DNA from: Chrysopilus asiliformis
Lineage: Eukaryota > Arthropoda > Insecta > Diptera > Rhagionidae
Reading direction: 5' to 3'
Length of the DNA stretch: 64,000 nucleotides
NCBI GenBank assembly: GCA_964034945.1
Contig: OZ035960.1
Location: 32,790,368-32,854,367, forward strand
The translations under genes were made by a program, and so were the position numbers. Shown in pieces: positions 1-10,498 of this stretch. The number at the start of each line of letters is the position of its first letter. Positions within the stretch are counted from its first letter, which is position 1. Under the pieces are notes generated by a model. That model was not told the DNA's origin and made no database searches. It worked only from the letters and a program-made list of their open reading frames with translations.

Positions 1-799
1 ATCTGAAACGGAATATTCTGATGAATTTTTGATCGTTTTATTTTTCTATACTTAAGTTGCTTAAGTGAAACCATGTCCCAAGCAAGGTAACGAATTTTCG
101 CATATCGATTAGTTTGCTTAATGACTGAAAATACAAAACTCTCCAAACATAGAAATTCATTTGCATATCAAAGGGAGTCTGTCTTTTGCAGGATATTACC
201 CTTTTAGGGATTAATCGACACTTTAGTTCAGGTGATTTGTATGATGACGTTATTTGCAAAGGTGTTACACCATTCAATCGACTGCACCGAATAGAAATTC
301 TTGGCCCATTTGTAAAACATTATTCAGGTAGAAAAATTTCCTTTTGAGGTAGGTGCTTGTAGTACCTAAAACATGAATACTGTTTCGTCATACATGAATA
401 GTGTTATGTTAATTTAAACTGTTTTTTTATGTGTTTTGGAATATGGTGTATGGATTTTACTCAAAGTGTTTACAGTGGATTCCGACAAAGAGTTTTGGGG
501 TTGTTTTTGTTAGTTGATTGATATAATATAAAACGAGTTATGTGAGATTTTTATCTTGTAACAATTTTTTAAATTGAAAATATAGCAACAATAATTAGCT
601 TTCTTAATTTTGTGCGAGCAATATATCTAAAAAAGCCCGATAGGAAGTGTTATTTATCTCTTCAGTGTTATTTCCACCTGACATTTTTTTCCGCCAATAA
701 AACCGTCCGAATAAATTTAAATTTTGACAATTTTTGCTAAGTGATTTTAATCTGTGATAGATGAATTAAATTCGAGGAAAAAATTTTGAATAAAGTTTG
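1..799. other. AT-rich spacer, nothing recognised
   Basis: No convincing coding sequence, RNA gene or repeat structure was seen. Short open frames on both strands have no recognisable motif and match what AT-rich DNA gives by chance. Confidence 0.5.
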
Positions 800-1135
800 C
801 GGAGAAACTCAAGAAAAAATCGTGGGAAGGGGCAAGGGTCAAGGGGGAACGAATGGTCCAATTTTGCCCGTTCAAGAACTTAGCCTATCCATATAAGAGA
901 AACGTAACTAGACAAAATTTCAAGTCTCTAACTCAATCCTTTCGAAAGTAATGATGTTCATGGGATAGATGGACGGACAAACGGACAGACGGACAAACGA
1001 ACAGACGGGCAAACGGACAGACGGACAGACAGACAGACGGAGATTTAGGCAGATGGAAGACAGACAGATGAACGAATATGCGGAAATCAAAATCTTTTGT
1101 CATCTTAACACCCTGGTGTAGTTCATTTTTGTGTC
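800..1135 (+). repeat. Decayed copy of (GACR)n microsatellite-bearing repeat family
   Basis: A (GACA/GACG)n-type tract at about 970-1040 follows a leader (a stretch meaning 'fast to ... elements aacttagcc ... atttcaagtct ... ctcaatcc') and precedes a trailer with accctggtgtagttcatttt. The same leader, tract and trailer recur near 40090, 41340, 43505, 46590 and 62229. The better copies end in inverted CCCGTATGGTGA; that end is not seen here, so this copy is truncated or diverged. Confidence 0.6.
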
Positions 1136-1141
1136 CGATGA

Positions 1142-1420
1142 TTGGTTCGATGCATTACAAAAACGTCCACATACTTGGAAACACTTAAATGGGATGTCCT
1201 ACCCCACCTGCCGTATTCACCAGATATTGCTCCTTCCGTCTACCGCTTGTTTCGATCGATAACGCATGGCATGTCTGAGCAACACTTTACTTCGTATGAA
1301 GATACCAAGAAATGGTTTGATTCGTGATTAGCTTCAAAAGACGAGTCGTTCTTTCGATGCGGAATTCGTATGCTGCCAGAAAGATGGAAAAAATAGTTGT
1401 AAGCGATCGGGCAATACTTT
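1142..1420 (+). pseudogene. Mariner transposase relic (C-terminal part)
   Basis: The translated stretch carries the mariner signature around the third catalytic Asp: LETLKWDVLPHLPYSPDIAPS, then YRLFRSITHGMSEQHFTSYE and a Trp-Phe-Asp-Ser end. A stop at 1327 interrupts the frame; after it, sense resumes as ASKDESFFRCGIRMLPERW, the usual C-terminal tail of mariner transposases, before further stops. Mariner enzymes cut and paste at TA sites using a D,D34D triad. Only the last third or so remains and the first two catalytic Asp residues are absent, so it is dead. It adjoins the decayed microsatellite repeat, which may have truncated it. The family call is firm; subfamily is not resolved. Confidence 0.85.
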
Positions 1421-2929
1421 GAATAATCTATTTGTAACAATTTTTTCTTACAATGAAACTATTTGTTTTCTGAAAATCCCTCAAATTAAGTGAAATTTTT
1501 TAAGCTTCAGAAGCGCAATATTTAATATGAATGCCCATAATAAAGAACACAAAGCCAAAAGCTTAGCTCTTAATGTTTTCAATTTTTAAGAGCCGTATCC
1601 GTAATAGAAAAATGAACCCCTGGTATTCCATAACCCATTAAAACGACAGAAACAGATCCATTAGATACATGAGCGAATCGCATCTCCAGTCAAAGCCCTT
1701 GACTGATCGACCCCATATAAAAGTCGTCCCATTTATCCTGTATAGACAGACGTCTCTACCATTGTTGGATAGCTAAGCTCTATGAAGTCCCCATTCGAAC
1801 ACTCGACCAATTTGGCTGGCATTGAAGGTATCAGTCATTTAATTCACTTCGCACAGTGGCCATTATCACAGCCCTATGGAAACGATGGTAAAATTCAAGG
1901 GATGAAATATCACAGAAATATCTCCCCAAAATAACTACTTGAGGCCACTTCAATAATGCCGCAACGGATGGTAAGGACTTGGATACATACCTGGTCATAG
2001 TGTCGAATTTTCATCTCATTGCTCGAAAATACAGTGGAATTTTGAAAAACTAACCACTTTTTGATGGAAAGTTTTTTCTATATTGCCACACAGTTTATGA
2101 ACTGAAATTCTCCAAAATCTCTAAAAGTGAGTGAAATCTCGAGTGTGACTACGAGAGATAAATTTTTGAGTGAGTGTGATTTTGATTACAATTATGAGAG
2201 AGTGAGTGTAATTTTCTAAAAGTGATGGAAATTTTTAGCACGAGTTTGAGTGAAATTTTGTTCTGTAAAAAATATGTACTCATGAGTAGAGATGAAATGG
2301 GAATTCCGGGATAATTTTTTGAATTCCTAGGTAAATGTTTCATGGGAATTTTAATGACTTTCGGGAATTTCCGTTTCCTGGGAAAATCGAAAATTTCCGT
2401 GTAAAAAAAGAGTTGGGAAACAACAGAAAAAAATAAATTAGTCAAAAATAGTCACAAAATATTCGTTTTTGATTACAAATTAATTATTTTGAAAAATTCT
2501 CGAGAGTCTCGGTAAATTAAAAAAAAACATTTCCCGAATTCCCGGGACATAAAAAAAAGGCCGACAAAAAGAATCCCAACATCCCGCATAATGAAATTTC
2601 CCGGGAAATCCTAATCCCCACTTCTCATGGGGTGAATTTGTGATGAAGTTGCTTGCAACTTCTTATTAATTGATATGTATTATGACCAAGGGCATATATA
2701 GGGAGGGGATATGAGGGGGGGATAGTTCAACTCCTACCCTACCCCCTCCTTTCCAAATTGAGAATCAAAATTTCTAAAAACAAAAGCGAAGTAAAGGAAT
2801 AGTTGAAAGAGATTTAACAAATGTTCCAGAAAAACGAAAATCTGGATGGTTTGTTGATTGAATGCGACATCAGCTGCGATTTCACTGCAATCAAAATATT
2901 AAAGAAATTTTTAGAACGGGATGACACGA
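1421..2929. other. Spacer; low-complexity stretch at 2280-2640
   Basis: About 1590-2000 is somewhat richer in GC but holds no open frame I recognise. From about 2280 to 2640 variants of cccgggaatt / aattcccggg recur many times on both strands, which looks like a decayed tandem or MITE-derived low-complexity tract. A purine-rich run lies near 2697-2730. No gene is supported. Confidence 0.4.
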
Positions 2930-3355
2930 GATATTTTTACAGACTTCGTAATGCCAGATTCGGATCCAGCGAGCCCAAAATGAGGTCTTTTTTACCGGGA
3001 AAAATTGAGAAAAACAGTAATCACGGTATCCTTTCAGGATCTTCCATTATCCTTACAGACTTCTTAATTGCAGAATCGGATTCAGTGACCCCAAAAATAT
3101 CCAGAAGAGATTTTTTTTCCGAAAAATTTGAGGAAAAGGATAATCACGTTATCCTTACAGGGCCTTCCATTATTCTTACAAGGGCGAAGTATATATATAT
3201 ATATATACATTGTGTTGTCGTCGGAATTACATATGTGTGCAAAATTTCAAGTCAATCGGATGATGGAAAGTCGATCCAAATTAGATTGCAAGATTTGACT
3301 TTGACAGACAAACAGAGAGACAGATACGAAGACAAGCTAAATAAAAGCTTTTAAA
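2930..3355 (+). repeat. Dispersed repeat, copy A (with internal duplication)
   Basis: The right half (about 3060-3355) matches the reverse strand of 16141-16480: both carry tcggattcag, gaggaaaagga, tatgtgtgcaaaatttcaag and a (GACA)n-like tail with agctaaata. Within this copy a segment containing 'ttccattatccttacag' occurs twice (about 3035 and 3160), a local tandem duplication. A 177-codon open frame spans it but begins in unique sequence and follows the repeat, so I do not call it a gene. A (TA)n run lies at about 3189-3207. Confidence 0.6.
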
Positions 3356-3378
3356 AAATGGTGTAGCTTTGAGCTTAA

Positions 3379-3638
3379 CACGTTGGCTACCATGTGAGTC
3401 ACCGGTGTACACACATTATTGTCATTACCGTCGGTTTCTCAAGTTCCATGGTTGAGTGCAGTCGCTCGTGTGGTACAAAGGGGTTTTTTTTTGTCCGTTA
3501 TATTTTATTCGATTCGTTCGTTTTTGTCTGTATTGATCTTGTGTTCACTGGTGACTCACAAAGTACAAAAATGATTTTTGCGTTTTTTCCCAGTGTATAC
3601 TAGCGGAGTAAGCGTTTTTTTGGCTGGTAGCCAACGTG
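3379..3638. mobile_element. piggyBac-type MITE, 260 bp, TTAA-flanked
   Basis: The element starts CACGTTGGCTACCA and ends TGGTAGCCAACGTG, a perfect 14-bp inverted repeat, with TTAA on each side (3375-3378 and 3639-3642). TTAA duplication is the hallmark of piggyBac insertions. No transposase is encoded; the open frame inside it is incidental. A 71-bp element with similar ends lies at 37421-37491. Confidence 0.8.
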
Positions 3639-3640
3639 TT

Positions 3641-3773
3641 AAGGGGCGTGTGCGAGACGGTCTAATTGGAGGCTGACTCTAGTACATTTTTATATTGGAT
3701 GGGATTGCGAAGTGGAAACTTTCCAATAAAAACCGGAAATTAGCGTGCAATTAGACCGTTTCGCACACGCCTT
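3641..3773. repeat. Short inverted-repeat element (MITE), about 133 bp
   Basis: The left end GGGCGTGTGCGAGACGGTCT and the right end (reverse complement of 3746-3771) match over about 25 bases with few changes, forming a hairpin with AAGG/CCTT ends. It abuts and shares bases with the TTAA of the preceding piggyBac-type MITE. Superfamily is unclear. Confidence 0.65.
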
Positions 3774-5600
3774 CAGACTCGCATACGTAAAAACTTTCAC
3801 ATTTTGCTCATTTTCAAATATTTTTACGTTAAGACTAGATTTTTTAAAAAAAGGCCCCTGATTGAACGTATCGCTTGTGGAATGATTAATACAGACTTCA
3901 ATGTCGTTTGCGAATATTTGGCTGTGGAAAATCAATTAAGCCCTAGAAAGAAACAGAACCTTTTTGTCCGTGACGAGAGACGCGTTGATAAAGCATTATT
4001 CATATATGAAAACAATACCAGTTCACTCCCATTTTTGTTCATCAATAAGGACGAAGGTTACCGTCTGTTGAATTGTTTAAGTTCAACCGGAGATCAGATG
4101 TCTGCCGGAAAAGAATTCCGGTTCCCTACACAAAGATGAAAGAACTGTTGCTTTTAAAGGTGAAAGATGCAGCAACTTATGAGTTTTACTGAATTTTTGC
4201 CAAAAAATATTCATTTTTTGCTTAGTTATCTTCAAGATTGCACTTAAAAGGATCTCAAATTGAAATAGTTAAATTGGTCCTGGAAAGTTTATTATTTGTG
4301 CAAGCAATTTTTCACGTGATGCAACATTACAGATTTGCAATTTCATTCCCTTCATTTCTGTGCTACAGCCTTTAACTGCTGGTGAAATCTCAAACCCTTA
4401 TTTGCTATTCTCGCCTGGATGTCTGCCAAGGAATAAATTATCGTGATTATTCACCGGCCCGCATCGATACCAAGTTCGCTCGGTATCTATTTTGTAGCAA
4501 AGGGGGGCGGGTTGCAATGGAATGCAATGCAACCCCTAACAAAACATGAATTTCGTTTGTGACCCCCTATTAAGTGGTTCATGTTGTTTATCTATTTGAA
4601 CACGCATCTTACCGCACCATCACCGAATCTTTCACACCCCCTAAAAATTTCAATACACACAAAATGCAGACAAACCAGCATGCAATGTGTTATGTTTACA
4701 CGGGACGCTGTTTGTTTCAATTTTAAAGTTTAATTGCGAAGAAAGTTCAGATTTTAATTACGAATTGCGCTCGGAAACTAAGTGCAAATAGGGGTAGAAA
4801 GGGGGTAGAAAATTGTTAGTTGGCTTATTGAATAGGAGTGGCGGGGGATTCGGCTGAGATTGAATCGGATAAGTTTAAGTTATAATGTCACCTAAAGTGT
4901 TATGTTGATGTCAGGTACCGATGGTGATGAAGTATAATTTTAATTCAACATTTGGGTGGTTAATGATTAGGGATGGGTATTTCGGTGGGATGATAACGGG
5001 CAGCGAGTAATGGATTTTGTATTGTACTGCCTTTGGAATTTTAATTAAATTGAATTCCGTTGATGATACTATTAAAATATTTGCATAAGGCACACTTTGT
5101 TATGTTTTTGTTTGTGAAAACTCGTTAAACAAAGTTACACCTGCATTAAGTTTTATAGCTTTTATTGTTTATCAGAAACAGTGTTATCAATATAGGGCTG
5201 TTTGATGGGTAATTTTGAATAATGAATACGGCGAAATGCAAATCAAGTTGGTTTTGAGCGGCAGAATGTATGCCTTTTTGATAAATTGTGAATGTTAAAA
5301 GTTTTTTAAGTACGAAAATTGCAACAGCTTTAAGAGGGAGATTTTTTAATTATCTCATAGTTTTGTACGAAGAGTCTTGCTTGACATTCGAAAGATCTCA
5401 GCCTACAGAGTTTCGATATAATTACAAGCAATATTTCCAACAATTTAAAAATCTTGTTTTTAAAATAACTATGGGTGAATTTTTTGAGCTTTGATAAGAT
5501 GACAATTATACAATTTGTAGACCACTTATATGATCTCAAGGTGTTTTAATTAGTTCATATAAACACGCGTCTACTGTATATGTATGTGTAATATATAGGG
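3774..5600. other. Spacer, no supported gene
   Basis: An open frame runs from 3804 to 4139 on the + strand (ISACGMINTDFN-type region, no known motif), but it starts at a TTG and has no family resemblance I can name. Nothing else coding, structural or repetitive was recognised. Confidence 0.4.
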
Positions 5601-5697
5601 CAGTGTTTCCCAACCTATTTCGCTGGTATATCCATTAGCGAGATAGTTTTTTCTTGTGTACACCCTTATACCATTGTGTATAAAATGTTGGCGAAAA

Positions 5698-6100
5698 CTG
5701 GGGTGGCTTAATGTAACTTATTTTCGATCGACTAACTAGTCGAAGGAAATCTTTAGTTGACCAAAAAGGATTAAACAGACTGACATTTATTCTAGTGCTC
5801 ACGATATAAAAGCTTTTTCTACGTAATTTGGCATCGTTGATCCCGATTTTGGCAGTAGTTTGGCTGTACGAGCTCTACTTTTTCAGATATGATGGGAAAA
5901 AGTATTGTTTCTTTCCAAATTATGAATATTTAAACCAATTTTTGAGTCGTCCTTCATATCGGAAAAAGTAGAGCTCGTACAGCAAAGACTTATATCGTGT
6001 GCACCGGAATAAGTGTCGACCTGTGTAATCCTTTTTGGTCAATCAAGATTTCCTTCGACTAGTTAGTCGATCGAAAATAAGTTACATGAAGTCACCACTG
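5698..6100. mobile_element. MITE, about 403 bp, long inverted repeats
   Basis: The left arm (GGTGGCTTAATGTAACTT then TTTTCGATCGACTAACTAG) matches the reverse complement of the right arm ending at 6100 with a few changes; ends are of CAGTGGTGACTT type. Inner segments around 5868-5900 and 5960-5985 (gctgtacgagctctactttt) also pair. No open frame of note. Target duplication not clear. Confidence 0.75.
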
Positions 6101-6227
6101 TATTGCAAAATTATAGTTATAAAGAATTATAAGAATATGTTCGAAAATCACATAATAATAAATTTGTGAATGATCAAAAGGGAACGATTCACGCCGCAGG
6201 CGAAAATTTTTCTGATCCGCAGCGATA

Positions 6228-6752
6228 ACTCTGTGGCAACAAGTCATAAGAGCCTAATGCTACATTTACACGAATGACAAATTTGTCATTTTTTTCTTGT
6301 CATTATGTTAATTCCCGTGTACATGGCATAATTTTTGTAATTTTTTCTGTCAGAAAATGTCAATCTCTCATAAAAGAATGAACTTGTCCATTCTTTTATG
6401 CCAGATTGTCATTCGTACAAACGCAATATTAGTTATGACAAAAGTTGAATACTAAAGTTGTCATAACTAATATTGCGTTTGTACGAATGACAATCTGGCA
6501 TAAAAGAATGGACAAGTTCATTCTTTTATGAGAGATTGACATTTTCTGACAGAAAAAATTACAAAAATTATGCCATTTACACGGGAATTAACATAATGAC
6601 AAGAAAAAAATGACAAATTTGTCATTCGTGTAAATGTAGCATAAGTCGATTTTCAGATCAAGATAAAAAGATCTGTATTTACTTTAATAGACAGAGCAAT
6701 TTGGCTTAGCCTAAAAACAGACTTATGCCCTTATGACTTGTTGCCACAGAAC
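6228..6752. mobile_element. TA-flanked MITE (TIR ACTCTGTGG) with nested foldback
   Basis: The left end ACTCTGTGGCAACAAGTC and the right end (reverse complement GTTCTGTGGCAACAAGTC) are inverted over about 25 bp, flanked by TA at 6226-6227 and 6753-6754. Another element with the same first nine bases lies at 7912-8173. A 386-bp palindrome (6257-6642) sits inside, so the host MITE itself is only about 140 bp. Confidence 0.75.
6257..6642. mobile_element. 386-bp near-perfect palindrome (foldback MITE)
   Basis: Arms of about 185 bp run from ATGCTACATTTACACG inward to 6441 and back from 6458 to CGTGTAAATGTAGCAT; the loop is only 16 nt (6442-6457). The arms look almost identical by eye, so the insertion or a gene-conversion event is recent. 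It encodes nothing. RNA from either strand would fold into one long hairpin. Confidence 0.85.
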
Positions 6753-7423
6753 TATTTATATCAAATCAATTACTAAAAATATCAAATCAATGACTTTCAA
6801 AACAATCAAAATATTCTATATTTTGGGTGATCATATTTTCCGGGACAAGGTGAGAACGGGGAAGGGATGGATGACTGAATCGGACCACCAACGAAACAGC
6901 AAAATTTTATACAAAGAAAATCTTTCTACGGACGCAAGCCAAGATTAAAGGAGTAAAGAATGTGCCCCGTGAAAAAAAAATTTTTTTTAAACAAAGTGCG
7001 GTGCAATGCTTTAAATCAAGAGCTATTGAGTTGCACGCGAAAATTAACTTGATTTTTCGCGCTCTTTACATTCCATAAATAATAGTAATGTAATATCAGC
7101 AAAGAAGACAAAAGCGCCGCAGGCGAATGTTGTTGAAATACATACGTAATTTGGGGAAAATCGTTATTTTAACACTGTTATAACAATTAATTGAAAAATT
7201 CGGTATAAAAATTTTATTTCCGGGACGCTGGGACAACATGCCAGATTCCGGGAGTGTTCGGCTAAACTGGTCACCCTATCTTTATTTCAAAACAATCAAA
7301 CGAGCACTTTGATCGTTTTTCCGGCCAGGTCTTCATATAGTTATTATAATTTTATGAACAATATAAAATTTTTATGATTCTGTAAAGAACTTGAGATAAC
7401 ATAAGTATTTACCTCACCAAATA

Positions 7424-8304
7424 GGGGAACCCGGGGCTAGTATTAACAAAACTTGGAAATTGGGTCATATTTTGTTAACAAGTAACATTTTTGATATTGT
7501 TTTTATATCTAGTCATACTGTAGGTCTTCAGGTATCATAAAAAAAAAGTTTCAACCAGGTAGTCACTATATGAAAAAAAAATCAGTTTTATGAAAAAATG
7601 TCATCTGTTAAAACTAACCCCGGTCATGTTGTCATCGTCAGTATGTATTAACACGTATTAATTCTTGCACCATGGGTTTGTTAATTTTAGCCCCGACACT
7701 ACTTTTTTTGAATTAATAATCATACCAAAAATATAGTTAAGGATTGTAATAAAACCAAAGGACATTATTAATTATAGCTTCATTAACTTACATTATCGAC
7801 AAAGTTACAAAACTAAGACAGCAATCAAAATATTGCAAACCATAAAAAGTTCGTTTACCAGCTAAATTTCGGTCTTTGTGCTTAACCCTCACTGGCAATG
7901 AACAGTTTATAACTCTGTGGTCACAAGGAAAAACTGCTTAAGTCGAAAAAGCGTGTTTTGAGTAATTTGGGTTTAAAGTTTTGATTATTTTTTTTTTTTG
8001 CAAGCAAAACTGACTTAGGTTATATGGTTTTTGCTCTGCCATTCCTCAGAGGGGTACAGCATGAAAGCCAAATTTTGACAGAATATAGAACTGAATATTA
8101 AGAATTCAAATATTCACCAACCTTTAAAACTACATAACTCGACTTAAGCGGGTTTTCCTTATGACCACAGAACTGATGAGCCATGATATGGCCGACCGTG
8201 TCGAGTGAGGGACAAAAACCAAATTTCGAGATTGTGGCTCGTATATTTCGGCGGGAATAGGCTTGTTAATACTTACCCCTGTTAATTCTAGCCCCGGGTT
8301 CCCC
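7424..8304. mobile_element. TA-flanked element with G-rich termini (GGGGAACCCGGGG)
   Basis: The left end GGGGAACCCGGGGCTAG and the right end CTAGCCCCGGGTTCCCC are perfect inverted repeats, flanked by TA (7422-7423 and 8305-8306). Pieces of the terminal motif recur inside on both strands (near 7610-7625, 7675-7697, 8265-8280, as 'gttaa..ctaaccccgg'-like words). No transposase was recognised in 881 bp. It carries the 262-bp MITE at 7912-8173. Two other elements here (44739-46295, 47368-48320) share the design but not the sequence. Confidence 0.75.
7912..8173. mobile_element. MITE, 262 bp, TIR ACTCTGTGG family
   Basis: Left ACTCTGTGGTCACAAGGAAA and the reverse complement of the right end, GTTCTGTGGTCATAAGGAAA, are inverted repeats continuing for about 35 bp to cttaagtcga. 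TA precedes it; TG follows, a possible decayed TA. It shares terminal bases with the MITE at 6228-6752 and lies within the 7424-8304 element. Confidence 0.7.
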
Positions 8305-8724
8305 TACTAAAATATTTTCAGAATTATATTGCAGGTAGCCTTTAATTTATTAATAAAAATTTTATGGCTTATTGGTAACCGGGAAATTTTTTTTTGTTTC
8401 GTAATCATTTCAATTTACAGTGAACTATTGAATGCAAGGAAATTTTTTTTTTCTGAAGCAATGGAGAATTAGGAATTTTTTTGATAAGATGCATGAAGTT
8501 TCGGTTCCAAGAATTCAATGTCGAACCATCATCAGACCAACACATGGAATCTGTGGTCAAAACGGTGGCCAAAGAAAACGTTCTATGGTCAAAGAAAATT
8601 TTCTGTACTCAAAACAAAAATATTAATACAAATTCAAAATATTTTTTTTGTTTACAATACCTCGCAATTTTTTTCAAAATTTGGTTGCCGCCATTTTCTT
8701 TTTTAGATTTTGCATACCCCCTGT

Positions 8725-8994
8725 ACGCAGAGAAAAATAATAATAAATTTAACTACTTTATAATGGGAAATCGGGACTATCACTAAAATAGTTAGTTTCA
8801 ATTATAAAATTGTTAATTTCAATTGAAAAAATATTCAATTTAACTACAAAATAGTAAATTTTACTACTAAGTAGTTAAATTTCTTATAAAAATTGTCGAT
8901 TTTGACTAGCTTTGTATTTGAAATCAACTATTTTAGTAATAGTCACGATTTCCCATTATAAAGTACTTAAATTTACTATTTTTTCTTTCCGTGT
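8725..8994. mobile_element. MITE, about 270 bp, AT-rich with long inverted repeats
   Basis: Inverted arms of about 70 bp contain taaatttaa.tactttataa and tgggaaatcg; the ends read ACGCAGAGAAAAATA and, on the other strand, ACACGGAAAGAAAAAATA. Similar ctctccgtgt ends appear near 22718 and 61706, suggesting a dispersed family. It is the rightmost insertion within the hAT relic. Confidence 0.7.
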
Positions 8995-9048
8995 GGAACC
9001 AGTCGATGTACTCCTAGAGGTACATGTATCCCCGGTTGGGAAACGCTG

Positions 9049-10211
9049 ATATAGAGTATACAAATCATTTAAATAAAAATCTTCAAACGTCCTGATTTCG
9101 GTACTTTAATTTAGTAGATTTTTCCATAAATTTCCGGTAATCCGCTATAGATTTGTTTTAATTAAACGTGATTATGGGCTTGAAGATAAATGGAAATGAG
9201 AAAAGCGAAAAAACATTATGCACTCCATTGTGGCGATTGTATAATTAAATCCAATTTGGTTTCATTTAATTCACACATCCTCATAATCTCTGAACTTCGT
9301 ACTCTGCCAACAACACGTGAAGTAATTAGGAAGCTATCATTATCTTTCGTTGTCTAAACCGTTTCCATCCCTTCAGCCTGCCAGCCCGAATCCTATTCAG
9401 GTTAAAAAAAAAATACGAATCCATCCCGGTTTGCTACGAAATACACATATTTACAACACCATTTATTCCCTTGGTTGATTGTTTGTTAATTGATCTAACT
9501 CTTGTGCTTGTACTTCGTGTGTGTTTCCTACGATCACGAAGTAAAAGAATTTTAGGGATTCAACTTCGTGGGTTCTTCGAGGGAAAAGTCTTATAGTTGA
9601 AGTTAATTAGAGGCAAAACGTCTTATCCACGTTGAGATGGATGGGATTTAGAAGACGGAACGAGTATAATGAAATGCATGTTGCTACGTTTACAGATCTT
9701 CATATGACAAATTGTTATGCAATTATACACTAGTTTTATGTTATTTTAGAGATCTGTATGTTAATAGTTAGGTAGATTTTTAATGATTGTAATTGTGATA
9801 ATTTAATGATACTTTTCAGACATGATTTTCTATTTAGTGCTGATTGATGGGAGGAAAATTCTAGAAAAACACATCACAAGATAGAAATTATGGAATTGTG
9901 CTAATTGAAAGTAGTATGACGAAGAGATTATAAGGGAAAAACACTTATTTGTATGTAAAAACATATTTTTTTTTAAATTTTGATCACACGTCATCGTTTT
10001 TCATCAAAAAAAAACTTTTTTTTTAATAAAATGGTTACTAATTTGACTTAGAAAAAATCACTTTCAAATAGGAAATTATTCATTTTGCTGAGGCGAATTT
10101 GAAAAAAACACTCAACAGTTTGTGTCGAACTTGAAAACCACACAACCGTTTGAGCCAAAAATTTGAATGAAGGGGTTTTGGACATTTTTTCCAGGGCCAC
10201 AATATTTTACA
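9049..10211. other. AT-rich spacer, nothing recognised
   Basis: No coding sequence, repeat or RNA gene was recognised. Short homopolymer runs occur around 9965-10025. Confidence 0.5.
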
Positions 10212-10498
10212 CTGTCTGTTCCTCTTTCACGCAAAAACGGCTAAACCGATTGACTTGAAATTTGGCATCAGTGTCTGTGGTAGTTCTGGTTCCAACATAG
10301 GCATACGGAAAAGTAGCGCTAGGGGTGGGGGGAGTAAGGGGAGGGGGTAAAGTGATCTCGAAACTTAGTTACCCTTTCGCGGGGAAACTACCGAGCCGAT
10401 TGGCCTGAAGTTTAGCTTCAACATAGACTATCAAAAAAAAAAAAAAAAAAAAAAATTTGAAAAAACTTAACCCGGCAACGACGGGTATGCAAGCTAGT
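10212..10498 (+). mobile_element. Helitron copy, 5'-truncated
   Basis: Shares ctgtctgttcct, cgcaaaaacggct and gattgacttgaaatt with the full copy at 15678-16109 and ends with the same hairpin CCCGGCAACGACGGG followed by tatgcaag CTAGT (10494-10498). The TCATACTAATATA start is missing. A poly(A) run at 10433-10455 precedes the 3' end. It is flanked by A rather than the T expected at a Helitron 3' junction. Confidence 0.75.

Larger units (their letters stand above)
5601..9048. mobile_element. Old hAT-type element broken by nested insertions
   Basis: The left end CAGTGTTTCCCAACC (5601-5615) and the right end GGTTGGGAAACGCTG (9034-9048) are inverted repeats of the CAGNG...TTCCCAACC type typical of hAT transposons. 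The flanking octamers are ATATAGGG (5593-5600) and ATATAGAG (9049-9056), 7 of 8 identical, fitting the 8-bp hAT target duplication. No transposase domain was recognised in the 3,448 bp. At least six inverted-repeat elements lie inside (5698-6100, 6228-6752 with 6257-6642 nested, 7424-8304 with 7912-8173 nested, 8725-8994), accounting for well over half its length. It was therefore a short non-autonomous element, or the remnant of a longer one, that kept receiving insertions. Confidence 0.75.
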
